From NCBI GenBank assembly GCA_003049485.1, contig PYST01000043.1, positions 114,253 through 178,252 on the forward strand: a DNA stretch of 64,000 nt, in the 5' to 3' direction. The translations under genes were made by a program, and so were the position numbers. The stretch comes from Ophioceras dolichostomum (taxonomy: Eukaryota; Ascomycota; Sordariomycetes; Magnaporthales; Ophioceraceae). The notes under the pieces are model-generated. The model was not told the origin of the DNA, made no database searches, and worked only from the letters and a program-made list of their open reading frames with translations. This document shows, piece by piece, positions 23,455 to 36,803 of this stretch; within the stretch, counting starts at the first letter, position 1; each line of letters opens with the position of its first letter.

Positions 23455-26400
23455 GATTGCGGTTCATCACCGGCTCTATACGTGTAGCCAGACCCCTAAA
23501 ATCCCAAGAAGGGAAGAGACAATGGGAAAAGGAAGGGCGGGTAGCTGCTAGACAGCTAGACAGCAGAAATAGCAAGTCGCGCTGAGACGACGATCTTGCA
23601 AGCCACGCACGTGGTTGACCGGGGTTTCTCTTGGAGGATATATCAGATGTTACAAGTATACACACGAGATATATCCAGATGGCAGCAACGGTGAGTCCCG
23701 TGAGAGCCTCGGCTGTCAAATCCCTTAATTGAAAGAGGGGGAATGAGTGACTCAAAACAATGACGCAGGTAGATAGACGGGGGGCATTGATCAGTCTTTA
23801 TAAACCGCCAACCGGGCCAGTCATCCTCCATCGCCCAGACTGGTGGATCGAAAATAGATAGCAAATAGAAAAAAAAAATCGAAAAAAGCAGGGGCCTCTT
23901 TCTTGGGCAGACGCGGCATCTATCGACCTGCCCGGAAAAGAGAGAAAGAGAGGAGTGTAGGAAGGAGACCCAAGAGCCGTTGGTACATGCTGTCACCACG
24001 GGTCCAGATGATTGGCACGACTTCGTCATCCAAGCCATTTGGTCAGGGCAAAGCGCCTGGGCACAGAAGCTGGGCATTCTGGACGCCCTTGAGCCTCTCT
24101 CTCACTCACCCAGTCCACGTTTTCTCCCTCTTGTTTTTCACTCTCTCTTCTTTTCTCACTGCGACAAGGTATTTTTTCGGACTGCTGCCAACCCCTTGGC
24201 GGCTCTCTTGGCCGTGAAAAGTGGGGGTGGGCAGTCGTGGGACATGACCGAAGCCCGCTTGCGATGAGGTGCGGCCAAGGTACGGTGGGGCCGGGGCGTT
24301 GCCTTTTTGGAGGAGTGATGGTTCTGTTATCGCGATCTTGGGTGTGAGTGGACACCCGCTTTTTGCCACTCCGCCCACCTCCCCTATTCTGTATGTATGT
24401 ACACTCTCCCCTCTTGTCGTCACAGGACATCGGTCAATCGATGCCATTGGAATAAAAGAATTCCTGAAAACAAACTCCTCGACGGCTATCACAGCAGCAT
24501 CACTGCTTCCACAGCATTGCATTTTCCCACGCTGGATTAGGCGCCAATGTCTGTCGGATTAGGTGTCAATTTGGGGGTTCTTTGCATCGGTCTTTGCTGC
24601 ACGCTGCACCTCGAATGCAATTGACTGCATCGCAGGCTCTCTTTTTTCACCTTCTCTCGTCTGTCAGTGGCCAGTGGCTGTGTGGCTTGCCGACGGGGGA
24701 CACGCCGATCGAATGAAACGGCTTCTGGCTGGAACCGGCCTTGGTCACGGGATGCACATGGTTTTTCGAGGTTTCCCCCCAAAGCCACCGTTGGCAAGGC
24801 ACGTGGCCGTTCTCAGCTTACAATGTATACCGGGCCTGCGGGCAAGCTGCAGGCATTTCTTCAATCATCGGACGATCACGAAAGATGGGGGTCGTTCTTT
24901 ACGTTTATTTCCTTTCGTGATGATACCTGCATGCGAAATCGGAGTTTGGTCCGGACCGGCCGGCGTGGTGATACGGAGAAGTCCTTGAACCCCGCGCAAA
25001 CGTTCTCTGTCCCGATGACCAATGGAGACGAAGGGAGGGATGGGGGGGAGCTACAGAGAAGGAAAGATCGCGAGGGAGAGACAGAGAGGAAGAGACGAAA
25101 GCGAGGAGAGCGAGATGCCCCGGGAATTTGTCGTCTTGTCGTCCTGGGCTCTTCCAAGCCAAGCTCGGCACAAGCCAGAACTCGGAACCCACGGCTCTGT
25201 ACCAGAGGTGAGGAGCCAATGGCGGGTGCTAGGCATATTCCCTTCCTCCTCCTAACCCACAACCGCCAAGGGAGCCGCGATCTCGGGAGAAGCCATCGTC
25301 ATCACAAGTTCATCGCATCTCCCTAGTCTAGTTGAAAAAAATCTCTTCGTTCCAGACCCATTGTTTGGGAACCTGCCAAGTCCGCGTCCCAAAAAAAACC
25401 ATCTCCACAGGAGGGGTGCACACTGCACACAAGACGTGAACAGCCACGAATGGATTCGCATACACGGCATTGGCAACACAACGAACCTGGAAGGAGGAAG
25501 AAGCCATCCAGTAGGCGTTGCCAAGCCGGCTTGGGCGGCATCGGGCATTCATGTATTTGCTTGGTTGCTTGGTAAAGCACCTCAATTCTGATAGATCGCT
25601 GCCGGGGTTGATGATCAAGTTGAGAAAGTCGAGCCAGGCAGTAAGTATTAGGGCAGGCTGGGCTCTCACATAAAATGGGACATAGCCCAGCCCGACACAG
25701 ATCTTCAAGGCGTCCTGGCGTTTTTTCTGTCATGTTCCTTTTTTTTCATTTATTTAACTGCAGCCCACACCCAGCTGCAGCATCGCAACCCACCCCACGC
25801 TATGTGCTACTCGCCGAGGGCAACATGGTGTCATAGGGGGCTGATCGATTCGGTGTTCGTGCAGAATCATGGGGGGCTAACGCCCGCGTCTGCGTGCGTC
25901 GAGATCAACACGGCCACTATCTTTCGTGCATCAAATGACAGGCCCGAGATCAGCACAACTAATATCTATTCGTGCATCAAACATCAGGCCTCGTGGAGAG
26001 AAGGAGGGCGGAGGGAACATACGGAGGGTGGGCAGGCTGACCAACCACACTGCACAGCCATATCCTATGTCCTGCAAAATGCAGTAAACTCCTCATCCCT
26101 CACATTCCTGCCCACACGGAGCAGGGACGCCACGGCCGAGCAAACGCGGGATGACGGCGGGGTGAATAGGCAAGTTTTGAATGGTCAGTTGGTTTAATAT
26201 AGGTAGGTATTTTTTTTACGGGGGGGATGATGCCAATCTTGCCAGCAAGATGCCGACAGGTTCAGCGTCTGGCTTTGTCGTTGTCGATGTGTCACGTGCG
26301 CCTCGAGCATGTAGAGTAAATAACGACCGACTGAGCCGACGGAAGAGTGATAGGGCGTCTCCGTTACTCTGTACCAAAAGCAAGGGGAGAAGGGGAGTCC

Positions 26401-26526
26401 GCCACGAAAGAGTCAACGACAACACCGCCGGAAGCGGGCATCTGTCGTCACAAATGCCCTGCTGTGCGATGCGCGCTAGAGTTTCGGCACAGTATCACAC
26501 AATCAATTTTGGCTCAAAACCGCAGT
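23455..26526. other. 3-kb intergenic region
   Basis: The first few hundred bases are the presumed promoter and leader of the ENA-type ATPase. The rest contains only short ORFs without bias or motifs. An imperfect direct repeat (ctatctttcgtgcatcaaa / ctattcgtgcatcaaa) lies at about 25917-25990. No RNA gene was recognised. Confidence 0.4.
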
Positions 26527-27005
26527 TCATCTTCGACGAATGCGGTTGAAGGTCTCACTGAGATATTCCGCACTGAGATACATCTGCGCCTGACGATGCT
26601 GGGCGACGTCCAGACTGGTGCTCCTGGTCGATTGTCGAATGGGAGCACGTTTTGAATGTGGGCTCGAACGTCCTGTGGGGGAATGCACGCAATTGAGCTT
26701 GCGGGGTTTGACGTGGACCGTGCGCAACCTACCAGACGACAACTTCCTCGAGCTAGCAGTAAATCTAGAGCTCTCTGTTGACAAGGCTGGGGGAAAAAAA
26801 TTAAAGCAAGAATAAAATTACCGATATCTGGGTAGGGATGCAGAACGGTTGATATTTGACGGTTGATGAAGCGGGAAGTCCGCTGGAATGCCACTGCGTC
26901 GTGGGAAACATGCGACTGGAGAACTTTGTTGTCTTGCCGACCGACCCGCCCGCTCCTACGGTATTGTGTGTCCGCCGCTTGGTCGCTTGGCCGCCTCGCC
27001 GCCAT
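26527..27005 (-). CDS. short three-exon gene, unknown function
   Basis: No single frame is convincing, but three minus-strand segments splice in phase: 27005-26822, 26774-26733 and 26672-26527. The introns are 47 nt (GTAATT...CAACAG) and 60 nt (GTAGGT...CCACAG). The product is 123 aa. The first two exons are basic and Ser/Arg-rich, as in a mitochondrial presequence or disordered tail. The last exon ends in a helical segment (AQHRQAQMYLSAEYLSETF) and a basic RIRRR terminus. I do not recognise the family. The start is the first ATG of exon 1 and could lie elsewhere. It is head-to-head with the Ala/Lys-rich gene, starts 404 bp apart, which suggests a shared promoter. Confidence 0.45.
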
Positions 27006-27409
27006 TTTGGACCTTTTTAACCTGCAGGTAGGAGCTAACTCGTGGCTGGGGTGAGCTCCGAGGCCTCTGATTCGTTGTCGCAGTCGCTGTACGACACTTT
27101 TTCCCCCGGAGAAAGGAACAATTGATATTCCCCCAACCTCACCTCCTCTCTCTCCCGGGACTTCTCATCTACTCCGCCCGGGACGTTTTCAGCCATCTCT
27201 CGCACCTTTTAACAATCGAACATCCATCAAACCCCAACCTTCCGGCGTCTCGAATCACCATCTCCCATCTCAAAAACCGCCGTATCTCATCCCCCAGTCG
27301 ATCCGCGACCTCGTTCAGCTGCCACTACCCGACCCCTCCTCTGCGACCCGCCGACAAACAGGATTACGTCATCGGCCGTCGCAAACCACCAACGAACGAG
27401 CGAGCAACC
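27006..27409. promoter_or_regulatory. divergent promoter region
   Basis: A 404-bp spacer between the start of a minus-strand short gene (27005) and a plus-strand gene (27410). The plus-strand leader is pyrimidine-rich (acctcctctctctcccggg, ccccagtcgatccg). No TATA box is clear. Its role as a bidirectional promoter is inferred from gene orientation only. Confidence 0.45.
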
Positions 27410-28565
27410 ATGGCCGAAGCTGCAGGTGAGCTAGCTCTTTCCCGTTTCCTCTTTCCCTGTGAATGATCGTATCTGTGATATTTGTCCAATTGCGCATCCT
27501 GGAAGCTGCCAGGCTACATGCGTAATGAATTGGGTCGATTGAAGCGCTTTTTTGTTGGGCGGCGCAAGTTGCGCGCATCGACTGGCTGGAAGTAGCAGCT
27601 CCGACTGCGCCATCGGAGATTCCGTCGCAAAGTACGAAAAGCGCCACTGACGTCGACCCCGCCTTCTTCGGTCGGTATCACTACCCACAGTTGTCGCCCC
27701 GGCGGAGGTTGTGCCCGTCCCTGCCGTCGCCGGGAAAGATGCGCCAGATGTCAAGGCGCCCGCGGACGCTGTTGCGCCGAAGCCGGCGGCGGATAAGCCT
27801 GCTGATGACAAACCCGCGGCGGCGACCGACGCCGGAAAACCCGTCGCAAGTGATACCGCTGTCGCCGAGAAGGCCGCCGAACCATCCAAGCCGGCAGAGC
27901 CTGCCGAGTCGGCCGTCCCTGCCGTCGCCGCCACCACCAATGGCGAGCCGAAGAAGGATGGTGTCGTCGCCGAGAAGGAGGCGCCAAAGGAGGCCCCCAA
28001 GGAGACACCTGCCGAGGCTGCCAAGGAGCCGGCGAAGGAAGCCGACGCTGCCGCTGCTGCCCCCGCCCCCGCCGTAGACGCTGGCGCCAAGCCAGCAGAC
28101 AAGCCTGCTGAAACCACCGCTGATGCACCCGTCGCTGCTGCTGCCGCCGTCGCTGATGGCGTCGCGGCCACCACCAACGGCGACTCGTCTGCAAAGGACG
28201 ACGTGGACATGAAAGATGCCGCCGCTGCTGCTCCTTCCGAGCCAAAGGTCGGCGACAAGCGCCCCGCCGAGGAAGAGCCCGAGGTCGAGGCTGATGCCGC
28301 CGCGGCCGCCGCTGATGCGGAGGAGAAGCAGCCTGCTGCCAAGACGAACGGGAAGATGTCGCGCGTCAAGAAGGCGCTCAAGAAGGCCGGGGGCTCGATC
28401 GCGAAGAAGGCGAGGCTGGGGAAGGGGGGCGCCTCTGAGGACGCAGCCAACGGGCCGACGCCGGCGCCGGCAGCGCCGAAGCAGCCCAAGGCCAAGCGCG
28501 AGAAGAAGCCGCTTGCGCCTGTTGGGTTCACGGCGCGGAAGACGAGGAGTCAAGGGCCTGTTTGA
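27410..28565 (+). CDS. Ala/Pro/Lys-rich intrinsically disordered protein
   Basis: Two exons, 27410-27425 (MAEAA plus one base) and 27691-28565, flank a 265-nt intron (GTGAGC...CCACAG) and give 296 aa in phase. The product is almost wholly low complexity, with alternating Ala, Pro, Lys, Asp and Glu (repeats of AADKPADDKPAA type). A basic segment, RVKKALKKAGGSIAKKARLGK, lies near residues 215-235, and the C-terminus FTARKTRSQGPV is conserved-looking. There are no cysteines, membrane segments or signal peptide. The basic patches fit a nuclear or nucleic-acid-associated protein, but this is inference. A tiny first exon followed by a long disordered exon is common for such fungal genes. It is divergent from the short gene on the minus strand. 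Confidence 0.75.
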
Positions 28566-28754
28566 AAGAGAGCGGCTTCCATTCCACCGAAGACAAACCC
28601 ATAACACACGCATCCGATTTAAAGTCTCGCAGCACGCCCTTTGGCTGCGTTGGGTCGCTCTTGTCTGTTTGTGCCAGCTTGGAGGGAGCGGGGACTCCGA
28701 CACCTATTGATGTTGCTTGCCTACCTTGTCGGTTGGTTTCCTCTTCCCTCCTCT

Positions 28755-28756
<2 letters not shown>

Positions 28757-28787
<31 letters not shown>
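28757..28787. repeat. poly(T) run at gap edge
   Basis: Thirty-one consecutive T residues immediately precede the run of N. The homopolymer is the likely cause of the failed assembly, so its true length is unknown. Confidence 0.95.
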
Positions 28788-28807
28788 NNNNNNNNNNNNN
28801 NNNNNNN
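28788..28807. other. assembly gap (20 N)
   Basis: Twenty ambiguous bases. Sequence after the gap (ctttttccctctcg) is also pyrimidine-rich. The gap size is probably a placeholder. It lies between genes. Confidence 0.98.
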
Positions 28808-31800
28808 CTTTTTCCCTCTCGTCTTCGGCAACAAGTTTTCTCTCCTTGGGGGTCTCTTGATTCTGGCTCTTGCTCCTTATTTTCTTGGATCGCTTTTTGC
28901 TATTTCTGCTCTTCAGTCCCATCACCTCACATATTTTCCTTTTGATTCGCTGGAGTTTTTCCTATTTGACATCCTTCTCGTGCACCCATAAGGCGGCAGG
29001 GTGTACTCTTGCACATTTGCTTTTTTTTTTTTTTCCCTTCCGAGAAATCGTCATCATCGTCAACATATTTCGCATACTCGTCTGCTTATCTTGGAGGGAA
29101 TGATGGCTCTGGCGGAAACGGGAGGGATATGGACGGATGGGTGGGTGGATGGATGGAATCGGAGGACTTTCACCACTTTTCACATCGTCGTTCTTCCTCT
29201 CTTCTTTGGATGGAGACTCTCCTTTTCTTTTTTCCTTGATCCAACGCTTATCTGGATCAGTGCGCGCTTTCACTTCGCTCAGGGACTTCACCTCCCTAGC
29301 TCGCATTTGCTTGATTCGACTCTTCGATATTTGTTCTCTTCCATTTTGTACTGTACATAAACAACGAGTGTGAAACTTAACAACAAAGAGAAATAAAAAG
29401 TTCTATCCATCTTTTTTGGGCAGACAGTCGAGTTGTGAGGTTTCTTGAGCGCCTTTGAGCGCCCCCCTGAGCGGCCCTCCCACGGCCCTGTAGCGCCTCA
29501 TGAGCCGCACTTACAAGACGAGGGGTCTCGACCAGTACCTTTGCCTGAGCCTCACAGACTACCCGGACGATTACTGGCCACTACTGGGGCGGCACTTGGC
29601 GAGGTCTGGAGTTTGGTCTTGTTTTATATGACATCGAAACCTGTCACCTTGCAAGACTGATAAGGGCATCGATTTGTCCACAATAAAACGTCGATATCAC
29701 GTCGTGTCGAATAGTCTTTGCTACCTATCGGGCCTGCTGAACTGAACTGAGCCACAGCCTTCGACATATTTGGGGCCCCCAGTCTCATTGGGTTGGGCAG
29801 CTGGTCAGCTTTCAGCTTGCGGGGAGTGCATAAGGAGGCATAGTCATAATCATCACGCACGTGCAGGGGGAGAGCTGTGGATGCATCGTCTGTTGTTTCC
29901 GACCTACATGCAAAGCATTTCCCAACCAAAGCACCGACAGATGGATATAGCTACTACTTGGCGGGAACGCGGCAACGAATCGAACATCGGGCCGTTCGAG
30001 CCTCGTGTGTGGCTTCAACTGGGTCGGATCTAACAGCCACCTAGCAGAACTTGGCTTAGCTCCAGATGGTGCTGGGCTCGACCGTTTCAACAGCTAGGAA
30101 CGCCCCATATCGGGCGCGCTTGTTTAGTGTCGAGCTCTTACTTGGTCTGAAGCGCGTGCAACGGGTGAACAAGCCGTCGGGCCAAAAAGGTAGGATTGAG
30201 TTTTTGCTGTTTGTTGTTTTCGGTCGCGAAGTTGACGCGACGAGGCCTAGTATCTACCACTTACCTCTCCTAGCATGTACTAGTATCTCGTTTCGTAGGA
30301 ATCTGTCGTCTATTCAAGCAACGTTTCCGTGTTTCCGTTCTTTGGAGTACAAAACAAGGCAAAAAAGGAGGCTGTGCCACAGCAGAAAAAGGGGTGGGTA
30401 TGGTGTGTGGTGGGCTTCTGCAGCGGACCGGTGGCAAAAAATCCAGGGCACAGGCACGCACTGCGATAGGGGTCGCCCTCTTTCGACTCCCTCTCAACCT
30501 GCTTGTTATGTCAGACGGCCCCTCCAATTGCCCGGCAATCCCGGCCTGAGAGGTCGCGTGTGGCTACATGAAGGCCTCCCGGGGCGGGATGTTAGGACTT
30601 GGTAGACAAGGAGACGGACATGAAGGGTCCTGTCCTGTCCGTCTCGTCTGCAATTGATTGATCAGGGTGGTGCCGCCTCCCGAGGATTCCCTGGCACAGT
30701 CCAGGGGTATAGTCGTAAGTCCAGCTTTCCGAAACATGCGGAATAGAAGTACGGATTGTGCTATCATCCCACGTATCGGCCGAGTCTTTCATTCGGAGAG
30801 TAGGTCTTTTCAACAGACGAGCAGAAAAGGTTTTTTTTTTTTTTTGCTGGTGGAACGCATACAAAGTGGTGGCAGCAGGAGGAATGCGTGAGATGCAACA
30901 TCGCATCTTATGATCGGCGACGATGAGAGTCTTTTTTTGCTTTGCGTGCGAAGAAGCATCTCGTTCCCAGGTGGTTCCAGACAGAGCTGAAAGTTCCTGA
31001 TCGGATCTGCACATCGCTGCAATGAGAAGCTGGGAACAGGCTGGCCGAACGCCATGCATGAGGAGCCGATCGGCTAAGCTTTTGGTGTACCTCGTATTGG
31101 GTACTGGCTTCTGAAAAAGGGCCCCCAAAAATTGACCGCTTGCGGGGGTCGTTGACGACTCGGCTCTTCGCTGGGAACGTTAAAAATAGGTTCTTTTTGT
31201 TCCCGCAAGCGGACTTGCCAGATACCAAACCCGATACAGTAATTTTTTCCTTTCTTGTGTACCTCCGTCTATCCGTCTTTCCTCCATTCCCATTCTCCTG
31301 CCTCTACCCGGTGGTAATACTAGAAAGGAACCTTTTCGTCTGCCGGGCAGTCAGACTGTGGCATTCCAAGTGAGAAAAGATTGGTGGAGCAAGTTCAGGG
31401 GAAAAATGCACATTCCGCCAATGGACTTTGGGCCTATCTCTGTTTACGGGGGCGGTAGGAACAGGCCGCCTGCGTCATGCTGCGTGGCACCACCCCACTA
31501 TGTGGACGCCAGACGACCCTTGAGAGGTCGCGGCATGGTCCATCGATCCGTGCCAATCCCTGCAAAGAAAATCAAGACTCCTTTTTTTTTTGCGCTTCTC
31601 GAACGTGTCTAGGCCCCAGAGTCCTTGGTCTTCCCCCAAAGTCTTCCCAACATGCCCAACAAGGACTCCTCCTTCTTCTGGGTATCCGTCATTCTTTTTT
31701 TTCTTGGGGATCATTGATCAACATCATGTGTTGAGTGACTTTGAACCAGACCTTTTCCCCCGTCGATCGTTTCCTCCCTTTTCCAGCGTTGCTGCGTCGT

Positions 31801-32446
31801 GAATCCCAAAACCGACACACTTGACACTCGTTTTCTTTCCCCACTGTCGATCGACCAACCCACCACGACAAAGTGCTTCACTGCAGCTTTGTTAAAGACG
31901 TGTTGCTCCTGGTTGGCCTTCTTTTCGAGCGACAGGTGTTGTAGACCGTGTTACAACAGTCGACAGTGATTCACTTGACATATTGTCCTCGCTTTTTATC
32001 CTATTTATTCCTTGGCCTCTTGTTCTTTATTTCCCCCGTTCGTTCTATTTTGCTTGTCCACACTCGAGCTGGTGCCCGACGACCATCACTTCGCGTGCTC
32101 TTTGTCTGTCGAACAATTGCTGTGACTTGCCAAGCAGGATAGGCTTGCCGACTCATCGGGCAGTCACACGACCCGGCCCTGATCTACTCATACCACAAAC
32201 TATCCATAAATCCCACTCGATTTAGAGGAATTGGATAGACCTACGAGCCCGCCGATTTCGAACTCGCCTTCCGTCCCGTCCGACAAGCTTCTGGGGCGGT
32301 AAACGACAAATTCCTGACGGGATAGCATCGACGAACCCTCTCTCGCCGCGGGCGTTTCGACCGATCCGTCCCAGTCCTGCGGGATCAGGCTGTCTTGTGC
32401 CACCGCGACTCTCGTTTGTGAGACGGCGGTCGACGTATACGGCAAG

Positions 32447-35400
32447 ATGGAATTCATGTGGACGGCTCTTCCCGAGCTGGCGAGGAGACAGACGACAGGC
32501 GTCGACGAGAATGACCCGGCTCAGAAACTCCTGAAGCTGCTCCAAGATCCCTTCAACAACATGGTAAGCTATTCTTACATCCCAAGCCTACAGTTTACAC
32601 CCAAAATTGTCCCCAACGTGAGGAAAGGGAATAACATGGGCTCTAACCCGTACAATAGCTCCAAGTCGGTTCGATCTGGGCGTCTTTTGGTTCCTCGATT
32701 GGCATCGCAGCCGGCCTCGCCCTCGCCTTCTCGTTCCTCAGGCCATATAACACCGTTGTGTACGCCCCGAAACTGAAGCACGCCGACGATGCGCACGCGC
32801 CCCCACCCCTCGGGAAGGGCATTTTCGCCTGGGTTGGACCCCTGTGGAGGACGAGCGAGCTTGAACTGGTAAAGTTCGTGGGCATGGACGCGGCGCTGTT
32901 CCTCCGCTTCACCAGAATGTGCAGAAATATCTTCGTCACGCTCGCAGTGCTCGGCTGCGCGATCCTGATCCCGGTCAACTACAACAAGAGCACGGAGGAC
33001 CCTGCGACAGTCACATGGCTTATGAGGCTCACTCCGCGGAACGTCTGGGGCGAGGCTCAATGGGCCGGCGTTGTCGTCGCCTGGATCTTCAACCTCACGA
33101 TCTGCGGCTTTCTGTGGTGGAACTATAGGAAAGTTCTGCAGCTTCGCCGCAACTACTTCCAGAGCGATGAATATCAGCAAAGCCTGCACTCCAGGACACT
33201 GATGGTACGTGAATCCCTGGGATATTCGCTCACGCCTATCCGAACCTCCCTACAGCTCCGCGGCCTTTACTGACTGTTTATCTTGCGTTTGCGTCTATAG
33301 CTTTATGATATCCCGAAGAACTTGTCATCTGACGAGGGTATCGCCAGAATCATCGATGAAGTCGCCCCTAGCTCATCTTTTTCGAGGACCTCCGTGGCAC
33401 GGAACGTCAAGGAGCTGCCCGAACTGATCGCCGAACACGATAAGACGGTGCGGAAGCTTGAGAAGGTGCTGGCGAAGTACCTCAAGGACCCGCAGAATCT
33501 GCCTCCCAACCGACCTCAGTGCGAGCCATCCAAGAAGGACAGGGCATACGGCACGTATGCGCGCGGCCAAAAGCTGGACGCGATCGACTACCTGACCCAG
33601 CGGATCAAGGACCTAGAGCTGGAGATCAAAGAAGTCCGCCAGGCCGTGGATAGGCGCAACACGCGGCCGTTTGGTTTCGCGTCGTACTCGGACATCAGCG
33701 AGGCGCACGCGATTGCTTATGCTGCTCGCAAGAAGAAGCCCCACGGTACCACCATCACGCTCGCGCCGCGGCCCAACGACATCATCTGGGACAACATGCC
33801 GCTGAGCAAGGCCACGCGCAGCCGCCGCCGGTTCATCATGAACCTGTGGGTTGTGTTCCTGACCATCATTTGGATCGCGCCCAATGCCGCCATCGCCATG
33901 TTCCTCGTCAACTTGAGTAACCTCGGCTCGGTTTGGGAGGGGTTCCGCGAGAACCTGGTGGCCAACTCCGGCTTCTGGCAGGTGTTCCAGGGTATTGCCA
34001 ACCCGGCCATTACCTCGCTGATCTATCTGGTGCTGCCCATCATCTTCCGACGGCTGTCCATCCGCGCCGGTGACCACACCAAGACAGGACGCGAGCGTCA
34101 CGTTACGGCCAAGCTTTACTCGTTCTTCATCTTCAACAACTTGATTATCTTCTCTCTGTTCAGCTCTATCTGGAGCTTCGTACAGGGTGTGGTCAACCAG
34201 ACCAACAAAGGCGTGGACGCCTGGCAGGCCATCGTCAAGCAGAACCTCATGCAGACCTTCCTGGTGTCCATGTGCAACATCTCGCCCTTCTGGGTCACCT
34301 GGCTGCTTCAGCGTCAGATGGGTGCTGCTATCGACCTGGCACAGTTGTGGCCGTTGTTCTGGAGCTTCCTCATGCGCAAGACATCGAGCCCGACGCCCCG
34401 CGAGATGATCGAGCTGACGGCGCCGCCACCTTTCGACTACGCCAGCTATTACAACTACTTCCTCTACTACGCTACCGTGACGCTCTGTTTCGCCGGCATC
34501 CAGCCGCTGGTGCTGCCCGCGGCGGCGCTCTACTTCTTAATCGACGTGGTGCTAAAGAAGTATCTGCTCATGTACGTCTTCGTCACCAAGACGGAATCGG
34601 GCGGCATGTTCTGGCGTGTGCTGTTCAACCGCTTCATCTTCGGCACTATTCTGGCCAACCTCGTCGTTTTCATGACGATGTGGGTGCGCGGCGATCTCGC
34701 CAACCACTACCAGGCCTACGCCATTGTGCCCCTCCCCTTCATCATGATCGGCTTCAAGATCTACTGCGCCAAGACCTTCGACACCAAGATCTACTTCTTC
34801 AGCACCCGCGTCATCGGCGGCGGCGACCCGGAGGCTGGCATGGCCGTCGGTAAGGAGAGCCTGCGCAACGACCGTCTGTCCGCCAAGTTCGGCCACCCGG
34901 CGCTGTACAAGCCCCTTATTACGCCAATGGTCCACGCCAAGGCCCAGAACCTGCTCCCCGCGATCTACCAGGGCCGGTTGACGGACGGTCGCGAGGCAGG
35001 ATCCGGCGCTGACACAATGTCCGTGTCTGGCTACTCCGACACGTACCGCCTCGACAACATGAAGGCCGGTAAGGTGGGCAAGCCGGTATCAGCTATGCCA
35101 GGTTTCGAGCTCGTCCCCGAATCGAAGCTTGACTTCGAGTTCTATAAGAACCGCGGCGAGTTCGCCGACGAGCACGGCGGCGGCGACATCTTCGGCATCC
35201 GTCCCGGTACCCCCAGCCTCGACAGCACCGCCGGCGGGCCAGACTCGCGGCCGGGCACCCCTCTAGGAGGCATGACGGGCCGCCGCCAGTTCTCGTCCTC
35301 GCAGACGATGCGCCTCGACGCGCCCGGCCCGATCGGTGTGGGCGGCTACGCCCCAGTCGCCTACCCCGGCCAGCCCTCGCCGTACTCCATGAGCAGCACC

Positions 35401-35907
35401 GGCTCAGGCGGCGCCTTCCCCAGCCCCCTGGGCGGGCCCGACGGCGGGCCATCGTCGTCATCGGCACACGGACGATCCCCGCTGTACGGCATGACCAACG
35501 ACAGCGAGACGAACCTGGTGACAAACGCGGCGCGCATGTCGCGCTCGCCGCCGCCCATGGTTGGCCACCCGCCGCCACCTGTGCGGTCGGGCTCGCCTGC
35601 GCGGTCGACCACGCCAGGTGGTCGCTCGTCGACGACGGGGCGCGATTTCGGCATGGACGGAGTAGGAGGACACTCTCAGACCATGATGTCGCATTCGTCG
35701 TTGGCGTCGTCGTCGCAGGTGCCGCACCAGCGGCATCAGCATCAGCATCATCAGCAGCAACAGCGCGCGCCTGGCATGCTGGGCGGTGGGCCGCACGGAT
35801 ACGGGGGCTTGCCGCAGGCTGACGCGTCGGAGTCGGCGGCTGGCGAGCAGGACCCTATGACTTATGACTACTTTAGAGGCGGGAGCAGCTCTAGGCGGCG
35901 GGCGTGA
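32447..35907 (+). CDS. CSC1/TMEM63-type stress-gated cation channel (DUF221/PHM7 family)
   Basis: Three exons, 32447-32563, 32659-33204 and 33301-35907, with introns of 95 and 96 nt (GTAAGC...AATAG, GTACGT...TATAG) and phase-0 junctions, give 1089 aa. The N-terminal part has the first membrane helix (SIGIAAGLALAFSFL), then FRMCRN-like and PVNYNKS segments with two more helices, typical of RSN1_TM. Residues about 220-385 form the cytosolic PHM7_cyt domain, starting LYDIPKNLSSDEG. About 385-780 is the seven-helix core (DUF221) with WDNMPLSKATRSRR before its first helix and repeated aromatic helices. Family members are osmosensitive, mechanosensitive Ca2+-permeable channels in the plasma membrane or ER. 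The last ~300 residues are a disordered Gly/Ser/Pro/His/Gln-rich tail, a likely regulatory site. Family assignment is strong; gating behaviour is inferred. Confidence 0.93.
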
Positions 35908-36803
35908 TGATTCTGGGCTTGCCTATTCCAAGTAGGTCGCTTTGCCCTCGTCCGCCGCTTGCTCTGGAGCTTAGCCGGCGTTGGTTAGGTTGGGGTGATA
36001 TAGACGGGCACATCGTCATCATCAGTATGTCTATTCTAGGTATTTTCTATTGTTTATTCATGTTTATTTTCTTTTGTGTTATACTTTTTGTGGTAATCTA
36101 AGCTTGCCTTCTTGACGCTCTCTCTATTTGGAACATCTCTTATCTATATCTTGGTTAATATCTTATGGCATGGGTTTGGCGTTGGGACTTGGGTAAGGCC
36201 TGAGTCGTGGACAACCCTCTCCATTGTTATTTAAGAAAGAGTATGATCAAATATCTAAAGGATAGTCAGGTATATAAGATATTTACCGCCAGTGATCGTG
36301 GGATTTACTGCTACATGTGAGTTCATCTGAGATCAGAGCATTGTGCGACAGTCGTAGTCTTGGCTGTGTGGGTAGGGCATGTTGAGCGCAGGTTTGTAAA
36401 CCCAAACAATTGTATGGATTTAAGCTAACGGCAAATACGGCGACTATCTCAAAATAAATGAATAAAGCAAAGAAACGTGTTTCTTCAAAGGTTGACTGTC
36501 GACGGGTCGACGCGAAGCGTTCGTCCAAAAGGTGAAAACCTTCGCTGGATGCTGAAGCTCCAACGGTCGACGTGACGGCCCACCCCCTCAGAGGGAGGCC
36601 TGCCTCCCTCGCTATAGGTTGACATCACTAACAAGTATCATCCTTCCCTCTGTTCGACTTCGCTGAAGCACCTGATCAATTCTCCCGAAATGACTAACCC
36701 TTCTCCACATCGTCTAACTTTAGCTTCCACGTCCACCGTCCGACAAGGCCACACTGCCACTGCCCCAACCCGGCCCCAAAGGCAGGCTGCTGGCGTCGAG
36801 CCC
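35908..36803. other. intergenic region between convergent genes
   Basis: 3' flanks of the channel gene (+) and the membrane-protein gene (-). AT-rich around 36040-36480 with several polyadenylation-like motifs (aataaatgaataaagc near 36454-36470). No gene supported. Confidence 0.5.

Larger units (their letters stand above)
28566..32446. other. 3.9-kb intergenic region containing the assembly gap
   Basis: The first part is the 3' flank of the disordered-protein gene; an aataaa motif occurs at 29391. It includes the poly-T run and 20-N gap. Further on are T-rich and pyrimidine-rich blocks and no convincing coding sequence. The last ~1 kb is the probable promoter and 5' UTR of the CSC1-like channel gene, with several short upstream ATG-led frames. 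Confidence 0.45.
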
